Source: Bacteroidales bacterium UBA5349 (GTDB lineage Bacteria > Bacteroidota > Bacteroidia > Bacteroidales > Tenuifilaceae). Taken from it: a DNA stretch of 64,000 nucleotides. Within the stretch, counting starts at the first letter, position 1. Every line of letters starts with the position of its first letter. The stretch is from positions 124,001-188,000 of the forward strand of contig DHQB01000009.1 of the NCBI GenBank assembly GCA_002410065.1, read 5' to 3'. Under the pieces are notes generated by a model that did no database searches, was not told where the DNA came from, and saw nothing but the letters and a program-made list of their open reading frames with translations. This document shows positions 35,002-43,745 of this stretch, piece by piece. The position numbers and the translations under genes are program-made.

Positions 35002-37377
35002 ATGAAACGGATTCTGTTAATTTCCATCGCATTCATTCTCGTATCGTGCGGCTCTAGGGAGGTAATTCCTCATTTTGCCAAAACATCCGATATTTATGGC
35101 CTAGCATCGGTTGTGAAGCTATCGGGAACCGAAACGGAGATAATCCTAAGTGATTACTTTATGGATGTAAATTGTATCGATTCCATTGTTGCGCCAAAAG
35201 TATTTAGCGTTGATATTGCATCCGATAAAGCAATGGTATTGCTAAAAGCAATGAATGGCGATATCCCAAAACTTTCAGAGTTAAAAGTTTGGGCCAATGG
35301 CACATGCTACTCATTACTAATGCAAAAAAGTAGGAAGCAATCCGTTCAATTCACCTATCAATCTAAAGGGAAACAGCCCAAAACAGTTCAACTAGCAGGA
35401 CAGATTAATGATTGGAACCCAAGTAAAACTAGCCTTGAAAAGGTTGGAGATGCTTGGGAAACCACTCTATTGCTAAATCCTGGAAAATACCATTATCAGG
35501 TTGTGGTTGATGGAAAGTGGGTTCTCGATCCTGCAAACCCTGAAACAGAGGATAACAATATAGGGGGAGTAAATTCAGTTCTGCGCATAAAGGGGGGTAA
35601 CGCCGATTTATTACCATTTATCTTCACAACAAGCACAAAGGGCAAAGAGATTCATTTGGGCTTTCAGAATGCTGTTGATGAACTTTTTGTTCACTGGGAG
35701 AACTACCGTTTAGGCGATGAATTTGTATCAATTAATGGGAATGAGGCAACAGTTATTATTCCTGCAAATGCCACTGGATTAAAGCGCTCACATATTAGAG
35801 TTTGGGCATATAATGCCGAAGGCGAATCAAACGATTTGCTTATCCCACTCGAAAAGCGAAGTGCGGTTACCTCTACAGCACAGTTAGATCGGTCCGATTT
35901 AAATTCGCAAATAATGTATTCCCTAATGGTTGACCGTTTCTTCAATGCTAATAAAGATAATGATCAACCGGTTGATGATCCCGAGATTAATCCAAAAGCA
36001 AACTATTACGGAGGAGATATTAGCGGAATAACCCAAAAGATTGAAGATGGCTATTTCGACTCGCTGGGTATTCGTACTATTTGGGTTTCACCCATTTTAC
36101 AAAACCCCCTAGGAGCCTATGGATTGTACCCAAATCCTCGAACTAAATTCTCGGGTTATCATGGCTACTGGCCAATATCCTCGTCAAAGGTCGATTTTAG
36201 GTTTGGAACATCAGATGACGTTCATAAAATGTTGGCCGAGGCACACAAACGCGACATGAATGTAATTCTCGATTATGTGGCCAACCATGTGCATCAAGAG
36301 CATCCGCTCTACAAAGAGCACCCCGATTGGGTAACGCCACTTTACTTGCCCGATGGTACTATGAATACCGAGAAATGGGATGAGCATCGCTTAACCACTT
36401 GGTTTGATACGTTTATGCCTACGCTTGATTTAGAACGACCAGAGGTTTATGAGGCCATGACCGATTCGGCACTTTTTTGGGTAACCCAATATAAATTCGA
36501 TGGTTTTCGTCATGATGCAACTAAGCATATCCCTGAAGTTTTTTGGCGTACGCTAACCCGAAAAATTAAGGAGAATGTGGAGCCAAATCGAACAATATAT
36601 CAGATTGGTGAGACTTATGGTAGCCATGATCTTATATCGAGTTATATAGGAAGTGGGATGCTAAATTCCCAGTTCGATTTTAACGTGTACGATGCCGCAT
36701 TTGCAACATTTGCTCGAACCGATGTGTCGTTTAAAAACTTGAATAGTAAATTAACCGAGGGATTTAGCTATTACGGTTGGAATAACCTAATGGGAATAAT
36801 TTCAGGTAATCACGATAAGGGACGTTTTATTTCCTATGCAGGAGGTGCAATTTCGTTTGATGAGGATGCTAAGTATGCTGGTTGGACACGCAAAATAGGA
36901 GTGGGGAATTCGGTTGGTTATAAACGCTTGCAAATGTTCAATGCATTTAACCTAACTATTCCCGGAGTTCCAACCATTTATCAGGGCGATGAGTTTGGGC
37001 AACCAGGTGGTAATGACCCCGATAACCGAAAGATGATGCAGTTTGAGGGTCTGAATGATAGCGAGTTGCGAACCCTTGCAATTACAAAGGAACTCACCAC
37101 TCTTCGCCAGACCAATATGGCATTAAATTATGGCACTTTTGAACCTCTTTTAATATCCGATGATGTGTATGCTTATGCTCGTTCTTACATGGGAAATCTG
37201 GTAATTGTTGTTTTCAATAATTCAGATTCAAAGTCCGAGGTTGAGATAATGCTACCTAAGCGGTTTGCTAATTTGAATCTAGAGGAACATTTCAACTCTA
37301 AATTCTCAATCAATAATGATAAGCTACATGTGATAATGGATGATTACTCCTTTGAAGTTTTTACCTATGAGAATTAG
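35002..37377 (+). CDS. GH13 alpha-amylase-family lipoprotein
   Basis: The 791-residue enzyme has a lipobox LVSCGS (Cys16). A starch/glycogen-binding module (about 115-197) shows VQLAGQINDWNPSKTSLEKV and KYHYQVVVDGKWVLDP. The GH13 barrel (about 300-700) has Asp505 in DGFRHDATKHIP, Glu537 in QIGETYG and Asp605 in SGNHDKGRF. It is a maltodextrin-degrading enzyme anchored by lipid. The residues after the Cys are not acidic, so it may face the periplasm rather than the surface, unlike SusE. It follows the cyclomaltodextrinase by 83 bases. A SusG-like role is the alternative if it reaches the surface. Confidence 0.92.
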   Translation: MKRILLISIAFILVSCGSREVIPHFAKTSDIYGLASVVKLSGTETEIILSDYFMDVNCIDSIVAPKVFSVDIASDKAMVLLKAMNGDIPKLSELKVWANGTCYSLLMQKSRKQSVQFTYQSKGKQPKTVQLAGQINDWNPSKTSLEKVGDAWETTLLLNPGKYHYQVVVDGKWVLDPANPETEDNNIGGVNSVLRIKGGNADLLPFIFTTSTKGKEIHLGFQNAVDELFVHWENYRLGDEFVSINGNEATVIIPANATGLKRSHIRVWAYNAEGESNDLLIPLEKRSAVTSTAQLDRSDLNSQIMYSLMVDRFFNANKDNDQPVDDPEINPKANYYGGDISGITQKIEDGYFDSLGIRTIWVSPILQNPLGAYGLYPNPRTKFSGYHGYWPISSSKVDFRFGTSDDVHKMLAEAHKRDMNVILDYVANHVHQEHPLYKEHPDWVTPLYLPDGTMNTEKWDEHRLTTWFDTFMPTLDLERPEVYEAMTDSALFWVTQYKFDGFRHDATKHIPEVFWRTLTRKIKENVEPNRTIYQIGETYGSHDLISSYIGSGMLNSQFDFNVYDAAFATFARTDVSFKNLNSKLTEGFSYYGWNNLMGIISGNHDKGRFISYAGGAISFDEDAKYAGWTRKIGVGNSVGYKRLQMFNAFNLTIPGVPTIYQGDEFGQPGGNDPDNRKMMQFEGLNDSELRTLAITKELTTLRQTNMALNYGTFEPLLISDDVYAYARSYMGNLVIVVFNNSDSKSEVEIMLPKRFANLNLEEHFNSKFSINNDKLHVIMDDYSFEVFTYEN

Positions 37378-37414
37378 ATAACTTTTGAATTATCAGAAAT
37401 TAGATAAGCGTTTG

Positions 37415-37446
37415 CACCCCAAATGTTGGATACAATATTTGGGGTG
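37415..37446 (+). terminator. Rho-independent terminator after the GH13 lipoprotein gene
   Basis: CACCCCAAAT (37415-37424) pairs with ATTTGGGGTG (37437-37446) around a 12-base loop, and TTTATTTT follows. It separates the plus-strand sugar block from the converging miaA gene, whose stop begins 2 bases later. Confidence 0.8.
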
Positions 37447-37447
37447 T

Positions 37448-38359
37448 TTATTTTACGTTTAATTGTTCTTCGATATGATGCAATACCACATCAATTTCAT
37501 ATGGATGGAACCAAGTAATTTCGTTATCCTTGGCCCACCAGGTTAATTGTCGTTTAGCATAGTGACGCGAGTTGCGTTTGATTAGCTCAATGGACTTTTC
37601 GAGCGAAATATTACCATCTAAATAATCGAATATTTCCCGATAACCAACCGTTTTAAGGGCATTGTGGTCACGGTAGGGATAAAGGCTCTTGGCTTCATTA
37701 ACTAGCCCTTGGTTTATCATTTGGTCAACCCGAGCGTTTATTCTCTCATAAAGCATTTCTCTTGGGTATGTAAGACCTATTTTAATTACATTAAATGGTC
37801 TACTTCTCTGTGGATTGGTAAGAAAACTGCTGTAGGGTTTTCCCGTTTGTAGGCATATTTCAATGGCTTTTAAAATGCGCTTAGGATTTTTAAGGTCAAC
37901 CTGATTGTAAAACTCCGGATCAAGTAGCCTTAGTTGTGCTCTTAGGTTATCAATCCCCTCTGTGGCTAGTTGATTTTCCAGCGATTGGCGAAGTTCGGGG
38001 TCTGGAGTCGGAAAATTATCAATTCCATTGCACACAGCATCAATGTATAGCATTGAGCCGCCCACAAGCATTGCAATATCCTGATTTATGTAAATTTTAT
38101 TGAGCAATTCCAATGCTTCAAGCTCAAACATACCACAGCTATACCTTTCGGTTATCGACTTGTGCCCAACAAGAAAATGTGGAGTTAAGCTAAGTTGTTT
38201 AGGGGTTGGAGCTGCTGTGCCAATTCGCATCTCTTTAAAGAATTGCCTCGAATCGGCAGAGACAATTGGTGCATTAAAGTGTTTTGACACAGAAATGCTT
38301 GTGGTGGTTTTGCCAACTCCAGTGGGACCAAGTAGTACAATTAAATGCTTTTTGGGCAA
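37448..38359 (-). CDS. miaA: tRNA dimethylallyltransferase MiaA
   Basis: The enzyme adds a dimethylallyl group to A37 of tRNAs that read UNN codons. The Walker A loop is GPTGVGKTTTS near the N terminus. Next come PIVSADSRQFFKEM, the substrate loop FLVGHKSITERYSCGMFE and LVGGSMLYIDAV. The 303-residue length is normal. The frame offers no ATG; the start is TTG at 38359, 24 bases after an in-frame stop that ends the upstream gene. The gene is third in a likely operon with the LuxC-like and Orf3-like genes. Confidence 0.94.
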   Translation of the reverse strand: MPKKHLIVLLGPTGVGKTTTSISVSKHFNAPIVSADSRQFFKEMRIGTAAPTPKQLSLTPHFLVGHKSITERYSCGMFELEALELLNKIYINQDIAMLVGGSMLYIDAVCNGIDNFPTPDPELRQSLENQLATEGIDNLRAQLRLLDPEFYNQVDLKNPKRILKAIEICLQTGKPYSSFLTNPQRSRPFNVIKIGLTYPREMLYERINARVDQMINQGLVNEAKSLYPYRDHNALKTVGYREIFDYLDGNISLEKSIELIKRNSRHYAKRQLTWWAKDNEITWFHPYEIDVVLHHIEEQLNVK

Positions 38360-38383
38360 GGGAATAAACCTTTTAAAAATAGA

Positions 38384-38914
38384 TTAATAGTCGGCATCGT
38401 TAAAGGCTTCGGAGTCAAAGTCCATATCATCAATTGAACCAATATCATTGGTTATCTCATCCAAGTCATTATTGTCTATTTCATCATCCATCAAGATATC
38501 CTCAATAATTAATTGCTCGGGTGGGGTACCCACCGATACTTTGCAAAGTGGGTAAATTACATTGGTTTCTGGTTCAAATATATCTGCCAATTCCATAAAA
38601 AAGCAACGATCGGAGAATATATCAAAAACATAGAGCAAACGCTCCTTCTTATGCTTAAGTAGATCGGATATTTTAACCGAGTCCATTGGTATTGCAGCTG
38701 GACCCGCATCATTCTCCATGTCGATAAGGGTTAACTCTAGCCCCTTATTCCATAGCTCGTCGGTAAGAAAAAAAGAGGTTAGTTGCATTGTATCGTAACC
38801 AAGATCCTCTTGAATAAAATCGTGAAAATCAAGGAAGGTCTTTTCTCCAGAAACCTCATATTCCCTTAAAAAGGCTTTTTCATCGCCAGAGATTACTCTG
38901 AACTTAAATATCAT
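38384..38914 (-). CDS. pRiA4b Orf3-like (IS1096 TnpR-like) family protein
   Basis: The 176-residue protein matches the small family named after plasmid pRiA4b ORF-3: MIFKFRVISGDEKAFLREYE at the start, TFLDFHDFIQEDLGYD, a DELWNKGLELTLID segment and RLLYVFDIFSDRCFFMEL. The C-terminal 40 residues are strongly acidic (DDEIDNNDLDEITNDIGS, DDMDFDSE), ending DADY. The family is also called the IS1096 passenger protein, but no transposase or inverted repeat lies here, so it is a resident gene. Its function is unknown. It precedes miaA by 24 bases in the same frame. Confidence 0.72.
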   Translation of the reverse strand: MIFKFRVISGDEKAFLREYEVSGEKTFLDFHDFIQEDLGYDTMQLTSFFLTDELWNKGLELTLIDMENDAGPAAIPMDSVKISDLLKHKKERLLYVFDIFSDRCFFMELADIFEPETNVIYPLCKVSVGTPPEQLIIEDILMDDEIDNNDLDEITNDIGSIDDMDFDSEAFNDADY

Positions 38915-38988
38915 GGTTGTTGGTTTTTTACAAATTAAGCTTGTTGAAATTGATAAACAAAATGTTCATCCAAAAAAAACACAATTTG

Positions 38989-40020
38989 TCAAAGCGATGA
39001 TAGAAATTTAATGGTATCAATCCCATCGGCATAATCGGTAAGTTCTGGGTTTTGTGATTTGCCAAAAGCAATACTATTGGTAATACTAGGGATTGAAGAT
39101 ACTATGCATTGCAACATGTCGGTATGAAGAGCAATATATTCGTTAGCCGATTCAATGCTGCTATAGTTCTGGTAGAAGATAACGCCAACAGGACTTCCAA
39201 TACCCTCGTCGGGTTTGATGAGAAAAAACCCTGAATCTAAGTGTTCAACCTTATTCATTAAATAAATAGCCCTATGGTAATCGTAGTTGTTTGCGTATTT
39301 GTTGTGATTGATAATCTGATTATGCTCTTTAAATGCTTCAATTAACTTGGTGAAATTGAAATTAATTGGAACGAGCAGTTTTGAAACATTACGGCAACCC
39401 AAGCCAAAATATAAAAAGATATCGTTAGCTAATGCTTCTAAATCTTCGTCGCATTCTGTTCCAGATAGAACAGCAAGGCTGTGTCTATTTTTCCGAATAA
39501 TGCTGGGGTATTTTCCAAAGTAGTACTCAAAGTAACGGGCTGAGTTATCACTCCCTGTAGCGATTACAGCATCAAAATTATCAATTTTACCATTGGTTAG
39601 GGTGATAAAATAACCAAATTGGGGTTCAATCTCAATTAGCAAATCTACTATAGCCTGCATTAAACCACCATCTTTTGAAGATGATTTACCCACAAAATGA
39701 TGACCCAATAATAGGGTGCAAAGCATATCATGAAAACCTACAAATGGAACATTCCCTGCCATAATTACCGCAACCCTTTTAGGGTTTGTGGTGTTGAATT
39801 TATCATTAGGATAACTTTTAATCCAATTTTGTAGAGCTTTGGTTGTAAGCCACTGCTTAGCAATGGACGCTATGGCATATTGGCAATACTCTGGTGTAAA
39901 CCATTGGTTGTGAGTAAAGGCATTGTTCAGTGTTCTGTTGAATAGGGTATCTTCGGTAATATCCTTAAGAATTCTTTCACCTAATTGGATAAAAGCATTT
40001 ATTCTTTCTGTGAGGGTCAT
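38989..40020 (-). CDS. LuxC-family acyl-CoA reductase
   Basis: The 343-residue protein matches the LuxC/acyl-CoA reductase family of aldehyde dehydrogenases, which reduce acyl-CoA or acyl-protein thioesters to aldehydes with NADPH. Visible features are RVAVIMAGNVPFVGFHDM, ATGSDNSARYFEYYFGKYP, the nucleophile Cys209 in FGLGCRNVSKL and VGVIFYQNYS. No LuxE-like acyl-protein synthetase or LuxAB lies nearby, so bioluminescence is ruled out. A perfect -7 element ends 11 bases upstream of the start, so the leader would be very short. It leads a minus-strand operon. Confidence 0.85.
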   Translation of the reverse strand: MTLTERINAFIQLGERILKDITEDTLFNRTLNNAFTHNQWFTPEYCQYAIASIAKQWLTTKALQNWIKSYPNDKFNTTNPKRVAVIMAGNVPFVGFHDMLCTLLLGHHFVGKSSSKDGGLMQAIVDLLIEIEPQFGYFITLTNGKIDNFDAVIATGSDNSARYFEYYFGKYPSIIRKNRHSLAVLSGTECDEDLEALANDIFLYFGLGCRNVSKLLVPINFNFTKLIEAFKEHNQIINHNKYANNYDYHRAIYLMNKVEHLDSGFFLIKPDEGIGSPVGVIFYQNYSSIESANEYIALHTDMLQCIVSSIPSITNSIAFGKSQNPELTDYADGIDTIKFLSSL

Positions 40021-40031
40021 TGTTTTTTTTA

Positions 40032-40039
40032 CAAAGTTA
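40032..40039 (-). promoter_or_regulatory. -7 element of the LuxC-like gene
   Basis: The minus strand reads TAACTTTG, a perfect TAnnTTTG, 11 bases before the ATG. No clear TTTG -33 box is seen. The predicted leader is only a few bases long. Confidence 0.45.
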
Positions 40040-40152
40040 ATAAGTTTTGAGTTAGCTTAAAATTGATATAAGGTTGTGGTAATAGTTTGTTAAAACGAGT
40101 AGATTTGAACTACAAATTGTTTTTTTAGCAATATTGTGATAATGAAAAACAT

Positions 40153-40160
40153 TACCTTTG
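40153..40160 (+). promoter_or_regulatory. -7 element of the ABC permease gene
   Basis: TACCTTTG is a perfect TAnnTTTG match, 26 bases before the ATG at 40187. ATTG at 40133-40136 may stand for the -33 box. Confidence 0.45.
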
Positions 40161-40186
40161 GTGTAGATATTTAAATAAACTCTTGG

Positions 40187-41434
40187 ATGAGAAGTATTAC
40201 ACAGTTTACAGATAATCTTAAGGTTTCGTTTGGTGCTATCCGTTCGAATACGCTGAGAACCACTTTAACCATTCTTATTATTGCCATTGGAATAATGGCT
40301 TTGGTTGGTATTTTAACAGCTATAGATTCCATAAAAAGGAGTATAAATGATGAATTTACCATGATGGGTGCAAACACATTTAGCATCCAGAGTAGGGGGA
40401 TGAACGTTCAAATTGGCGGGAAACGAATCCGTACGGTAAACCACGCATTTATTAGCTACCAACAGGCACAAAAATTTAAAGAGGATTTTATTTTTCCTGC
40501 TTCCATTTCCCTATCGGTAAATGCTACAGGAGGATCAACCATTAAGTATCTTTCAAAAAAGACAAATCCTAATGTCTCAGTTAGAGGTGTTGATACAGAG
40601 TATTTTGAAACTTCAGGCCTTGACATTGAGCGTGGAAGAATATTTTCAGCACATGAAGAGGATAACGGTTGGGCTGTTGCTATAATTGGAAAGTCAATTG
40701 TCTCAGCTCTGTTCGATAAGAATGAAGATCCACTTGGAAAAATAATTAGCGTAGGAAGTGGCAAGTATAGGGTAATTGGTGTAATAAAATCGAAGGGAGA
40801 TGCTTTTGGTGGCGGACCCGATTTATCGGTGCTATTACCTGTACAAAACGTGGCTACCTATTTTTCAAGACCTAATATGAACTACACTATCAACATAAAG
40901 CCACACGATCCAAGGCATTTAGAGTATGCTGTTCATGAAGCAGAAGGGGTTTTTCGGATTGTACGTAACCTAAAGGCCATCGATGAATCTGATTTTAATA
41001 TCGAAAAAAGCGATTCACTTGCTAAGATGCTGCTTGACAATATAAAGTATGTAACTTTTGCAGCAACGCTTATTGGCATTATTACCCTAATTGGTGCAGC
41101 AGTTGGATTAATGAATATTATGCTGGTTGCCGTTGCTGAGCGAACTCGTGAAATAGGAACCCGAAAAGCCATTGGTGCAAAAGCTTCAACCATAAAGCAG
41201 CAATTTTTATTTGAGGCTATTGTAATTTGCCAACTGGGAGGTATTCTTGGAATAGTTTTGGGAATTGGTGCGGGTAATCTTATCTCGTTACTAACCAAGA
41301 GTCCATTTGTTATTCCATGGGTATGGGTGTTTCTGGGGGTATTGCTTTGTTTTGGAGTGGGTGTGCTTTCGGGCTATATTCCAGCGGTAAAAGCATCTAA
41401 ACTCGATCCCATTGAGGCACTTAGGTACGAATAA
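40187..41434 (+). CDS. MacB/FtsX-type ABC transporter permease
   Basis: The protein (415 aa) has the MacB layout: a first membrane helix (TTLTILIIAIGIMALVGILT), a large periplasmic domain (about 45-285) and three C-terminal FtsX-type helices with ATLIGIITLIGAAVGLMNIM and AERTREIGTRKAIGAKAS, the coupling stretch for the ATPase. It ends DPIEALRYE, as usual for the family. Such permeases export lipids, peptides or drugs or act as mechanotransmitters. No ATPase gene is adjacent, so the partner is elsewhere. Its substrate cannot be told. Confidence 0.9.
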   Translation: MRSITQFTDNLKVSFGAIRSNTLRTTLTILIIAIGIMALVGILTAIDSIKRSINDEFTMMGANTFSIQSRGMNVQIGGKRIRTVNHAFISYQQAQKFKEDFIFPASISLSVNATGGSTIKYLSKKTNPNVSVRGVDTEYFETSGLDIERGRIFSAHEEDNGWAVAIIGKSIVSALFDKNEDPLGKIISVGSGKYRVIGVIKSKGDAFGGGPDLSVLLPVQNVATYFSRPNMNYTINIKPHDPRHLEYAVHEAEGVFRIVRNLKAIDESDFNIEKSDSLAKMLLDNIKYVTFAATLIGIITLIGAAVGLMNIMLVAVAERTREIGTRKAIGAKASTIKQQFLFEAIVICQLGGILGIVLGIGAGNLISLLTKSPFVIPWVWVFLGVLLCFGVGVLSGYIPAVKASKLDPIEALRYE

Positions 41435-41453
41435 GCAACAAAAACATTGCACT

Positions 41454-42152
41454 TTGTCTACTTATATCATCGCTGATACTCACGGTTGCCTAAAAACATT
41501 GCAAAAGTTGCTTGAGAATGAGATTGGCATTACACCTCAAGATTCCTTATACTTTCTTGGCGATTATATCGATCGTGGCAGAAATAGTGCTCAATTAGTT
41601 GATTATCTCATAAATCTGAGGAGTAATGGTTATTCAGTAACTTGCCTTATGGGAAATCACGAGCAGATGTTGCTCGACGCCATTCAGGATGATAATGTTT
41701 ATAATGATTGGATGCTGCATTTTGGTTTTAAAACCATTGATAGTTATACTGAGTTAATCGGTCAACAGTTTTCTTTCCCTAAGGATATTCCACAATCGCA
41801 TATCGATTTTTATCAGAATCTACCATTTTTTATTGAATTAGATCAATGTGTTTTAGTTCATGGAGGGTTTAACTTTGGTGCAGAAAATCCATTGCTCGAT
41901 ACTCGGTCAATGCTCTGGATGCGGACAGAAATGATTCCTGATAGTTTTATGCCCAATAAAGTTGTAATGTATGGTCATACACCAACTTCAATTGAAACCA
42001 TTAAGAAAAGTATTAAAGCTAGGAGTTCGAGGCAAATTCCGCTCGATGCTGGGTGTGTTTATTACGGAATGGGTTTTTCTTTGGGCTATTTGGTGGCCCT
42101 TGAGCTAGAAAATTGGAAATTACACATTGTAAAAAATTCTGAAATTTTGTAA
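41454..42152 (+). CDS. Serine/threonine-type metallophosphatase
   Basis: The protein (232 aa) is a calcineurin-like phosphoesterase of the PP1/lambda group with all metal motifs: YIIADTHG at the start, LGDYIDRGRNS, CLMGNHEQM, VHGGFNFG and YGHTPT. It probably removes phosphate from proteins or nucleotides in the cytoplasm. The frame has no ATG before the first motif. TTG at 41454 gives MSTYIIADTHG and sits 19 bases after the permease stop, so it is preferred to the longer TTG at 41412 that would overlap the permease. Confidence 0.87.
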   Translation: MSTYIIADTHGCLKTLQKLLENEIGITPQDSLYFLGDYIDRGRNSAQLVDYLINLRSNGYSVTCLMGNHEQMLLDAIQDDNVYNDWMLHFGFKTIDSYTELIGQQFSFPKDIPQSHIDFYQNLPFFIELDQCVLVHGGFNFGAENPLLDTRSMLWMRTEMIPDSFMPNKVVMYGHTPTSIETIKKSIKARSSRQIPLDAGCVYYGMGFSLGYLVALELENWKLHIVKNSEIL

Positions 42153-42300
42153 TACATTGATAAACAGTGAATTATATTGTGATTTGAGCAAATTGCCATA
42201 TTAATTCTAATGTAAATTTAGCCATTCATATAAACCATTGTGTAGTAAAAAGATCTATTTTTAGACTCGAGAAAATAAAACCCCACAAACCCTAAAATTT

Positions 42301-43707
42301 ATGAATCCAATTCTTGAGGTAATCAACGATGCCATAAGTTTTTACAATGAGTATGTTGGTGGTTACTTAATTCTTATTCTACTAGTTCCCACTGGTATTT
42401 ATTTTACTGTTAAATATAAATTTTTACAGGTTACGCACTTTAGACATGCCATTAGATTGGTGTCGGGTAAGTATAGCACAAAAGATGAAACTGGGGATGT
42501 TAGCCATTTTAAAGCCCTAACTACAGCTCTTTCGGGTACGGTTGGTACAGGTAATATTGTTGGCGTATCGTTGGCAATTTATTTTGGAGGTCCGGGAGCC
42601 ATTTTTTGGCTGTGGGTTACAGGTTTTTTTGGTATGATGATAAAGATGGTTGAATGTACTCTGGCCCAAATTTACCGTAAAGTAAATGACGATGGTTCCA
42701 TATCGGGTGGCCCCATGTATTACATTGAGATTGGCTTGAAAGATAAATTGGGACGTTTTGCAAAACCAATGGCACTAATTTTTGCCGGAGCAGGAGCACT
42801 TTGTGCACTTGGCACAGGAAACATGGCGCAGGCTAATTCAATTTCCGATGTATTGCTTACAAGTTATAATATACCGGTTTTGGCAACAGGAGTAGTATTG
42901 GGCCTTTTAGTTTTACTTATCATTGTTGGTGGTTTAAAGCGAATTGCGAATATAACTGCTACTCTTGTGCCGTTTATGGCGGTTCTATATTTTATCTCTG
43001 CAGTAATTGTGGTTGCGGCACATTGGCGTGATATCCCTAGTGCTTTTAGCTTAATAATAACCAGTGCATTTACTCCAACAGCAGCAACTGGTGGGTTTAT
43101 TGGTTCAACTTTTATTATGACGCTGGTTTTTGGCGTTCGAAGAGGTTTATTCTCTAACGAGGCAGGTCAGGGTTCAGCCCCAATGGCTCACGCTGCAGCA
43201 AAAACAGGGCATCCCATGCGCGAAGGGTTTGTTGCTTCACTCGAACCACTGGTTGATACTCTAATTATTTGTACGCTTACTGCTTTTGTTGTAGTTATAA
43301 CAGGGGCATGGAAGTCGGGCATAAAAGGAGTGGGAATGACAGTTCAAGGATTTCAGGAAGGTATGGGTAGGGTTGGACTTGATGGTATTGCAACCCATGT
43401 GGTTGCTTTGGGTTTGCTTCTATTCGCATTTTCTACCATTATTGCTTGGTCGTATTATGGTAGTCGGGTTATTCAATATTTATTTACTGATAAAGCCATT
43501 AAGCCCTATTATGTTGTGTTTGCCCTGTTTACGTTTTTTGGTGCAATTTGGGGGATAGATATTGTATGGAATTTTGTGGATATGGTAATTACGTTTATGT
43601 CTATACCAAACCTTATTGCGTTACTTTTACTGGCTCCAGTTATGACCAAAGAGGTAAAACGATACAATGAGTTTTTAAAGCAAGAAAAGTTGAGTATGCG
43701 CAAATAG
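42301..43707 (+). CDS. Alanine/sodium symporter (AGCS family)
   Basis: The 468-residue protein has about eleven membrane helices. It carries the AGCS signature TALSGTVGTGNIVGVSLAI, GGPGAIFWLWVTGFFGM, GSISGGPMYYIE, ALGTGNMAQANS and RRGLFSNEAGQGSAPMAHAA. Members take up alanine or glycine with sodium across the inner membrane. Length is typical. Nothing upstream suggests a glycine riboswitch. It ends in a bidirectional terminator shared with the converging aminopeptidase gene. Confidence 0.94.
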   Translation: MNPILEVINDAISFYNEYVGGYLILILLVPTGIYFTVKYKFLQVTHFRHAIRLVSGKYSTKDETGDVSHFKALTTALSGTVGTGNIVGVSLAIYFGGPGAIFWLWVTGFFGMMIKMVECTLAQIYRKVNDDGSISGGPMYYIEIGLKDKLGRFAKPMALIFAGAGALCALGTGNMAQANSISDVLLTSYNIPVLATGVVLGLLVLLIIVGGLKRIANITATLVPFMAVLYFISAVIVVAAHWRDIPSAFSLIITSAFTPTAATGGFIGSTFIMTLVFGVRRGLFSNEAGQGSAPMAHAAAKTGHPMREGFVASLEPLVDTLIICTLTAFVVVITGAWKSGIKGVGMTVQGFQEGMGRVGLDGIATHVVALGLLLFAFSTIIAWSYYGSRVIQYLFTDKAIKPYYVVFALFTFFGAIWGIDIVWNFVDMVITFMSIPNLIALLLLAPVMTKEVKRYNEFLKQEKLSMRK

Positions 43708-43715
43708 AAAACAGG

Positions 43716-43745
43716 AGAAAAGCGGAGTTTATAATCCGCTTTTCT
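43716..43745. terminator. Bidirectional terminator between the symporter and aminopeptidase genes
   Basis: AGAAAAGCGGA (43716-43726) pairs with TCCGCTTTTCT (43735-43745) around an 8-base loop. T-rich tracts follow on both strands. The aminopeptidase stop codon (43729-43731) lies inside the loop. Confidence 0.8.

Noticed and set aside
38384..38914. Mobile element, because the family is named after an IS1096 passenger gene
   Set aside because: There is no transposase, terminal inverted repeat or target duplication around it.
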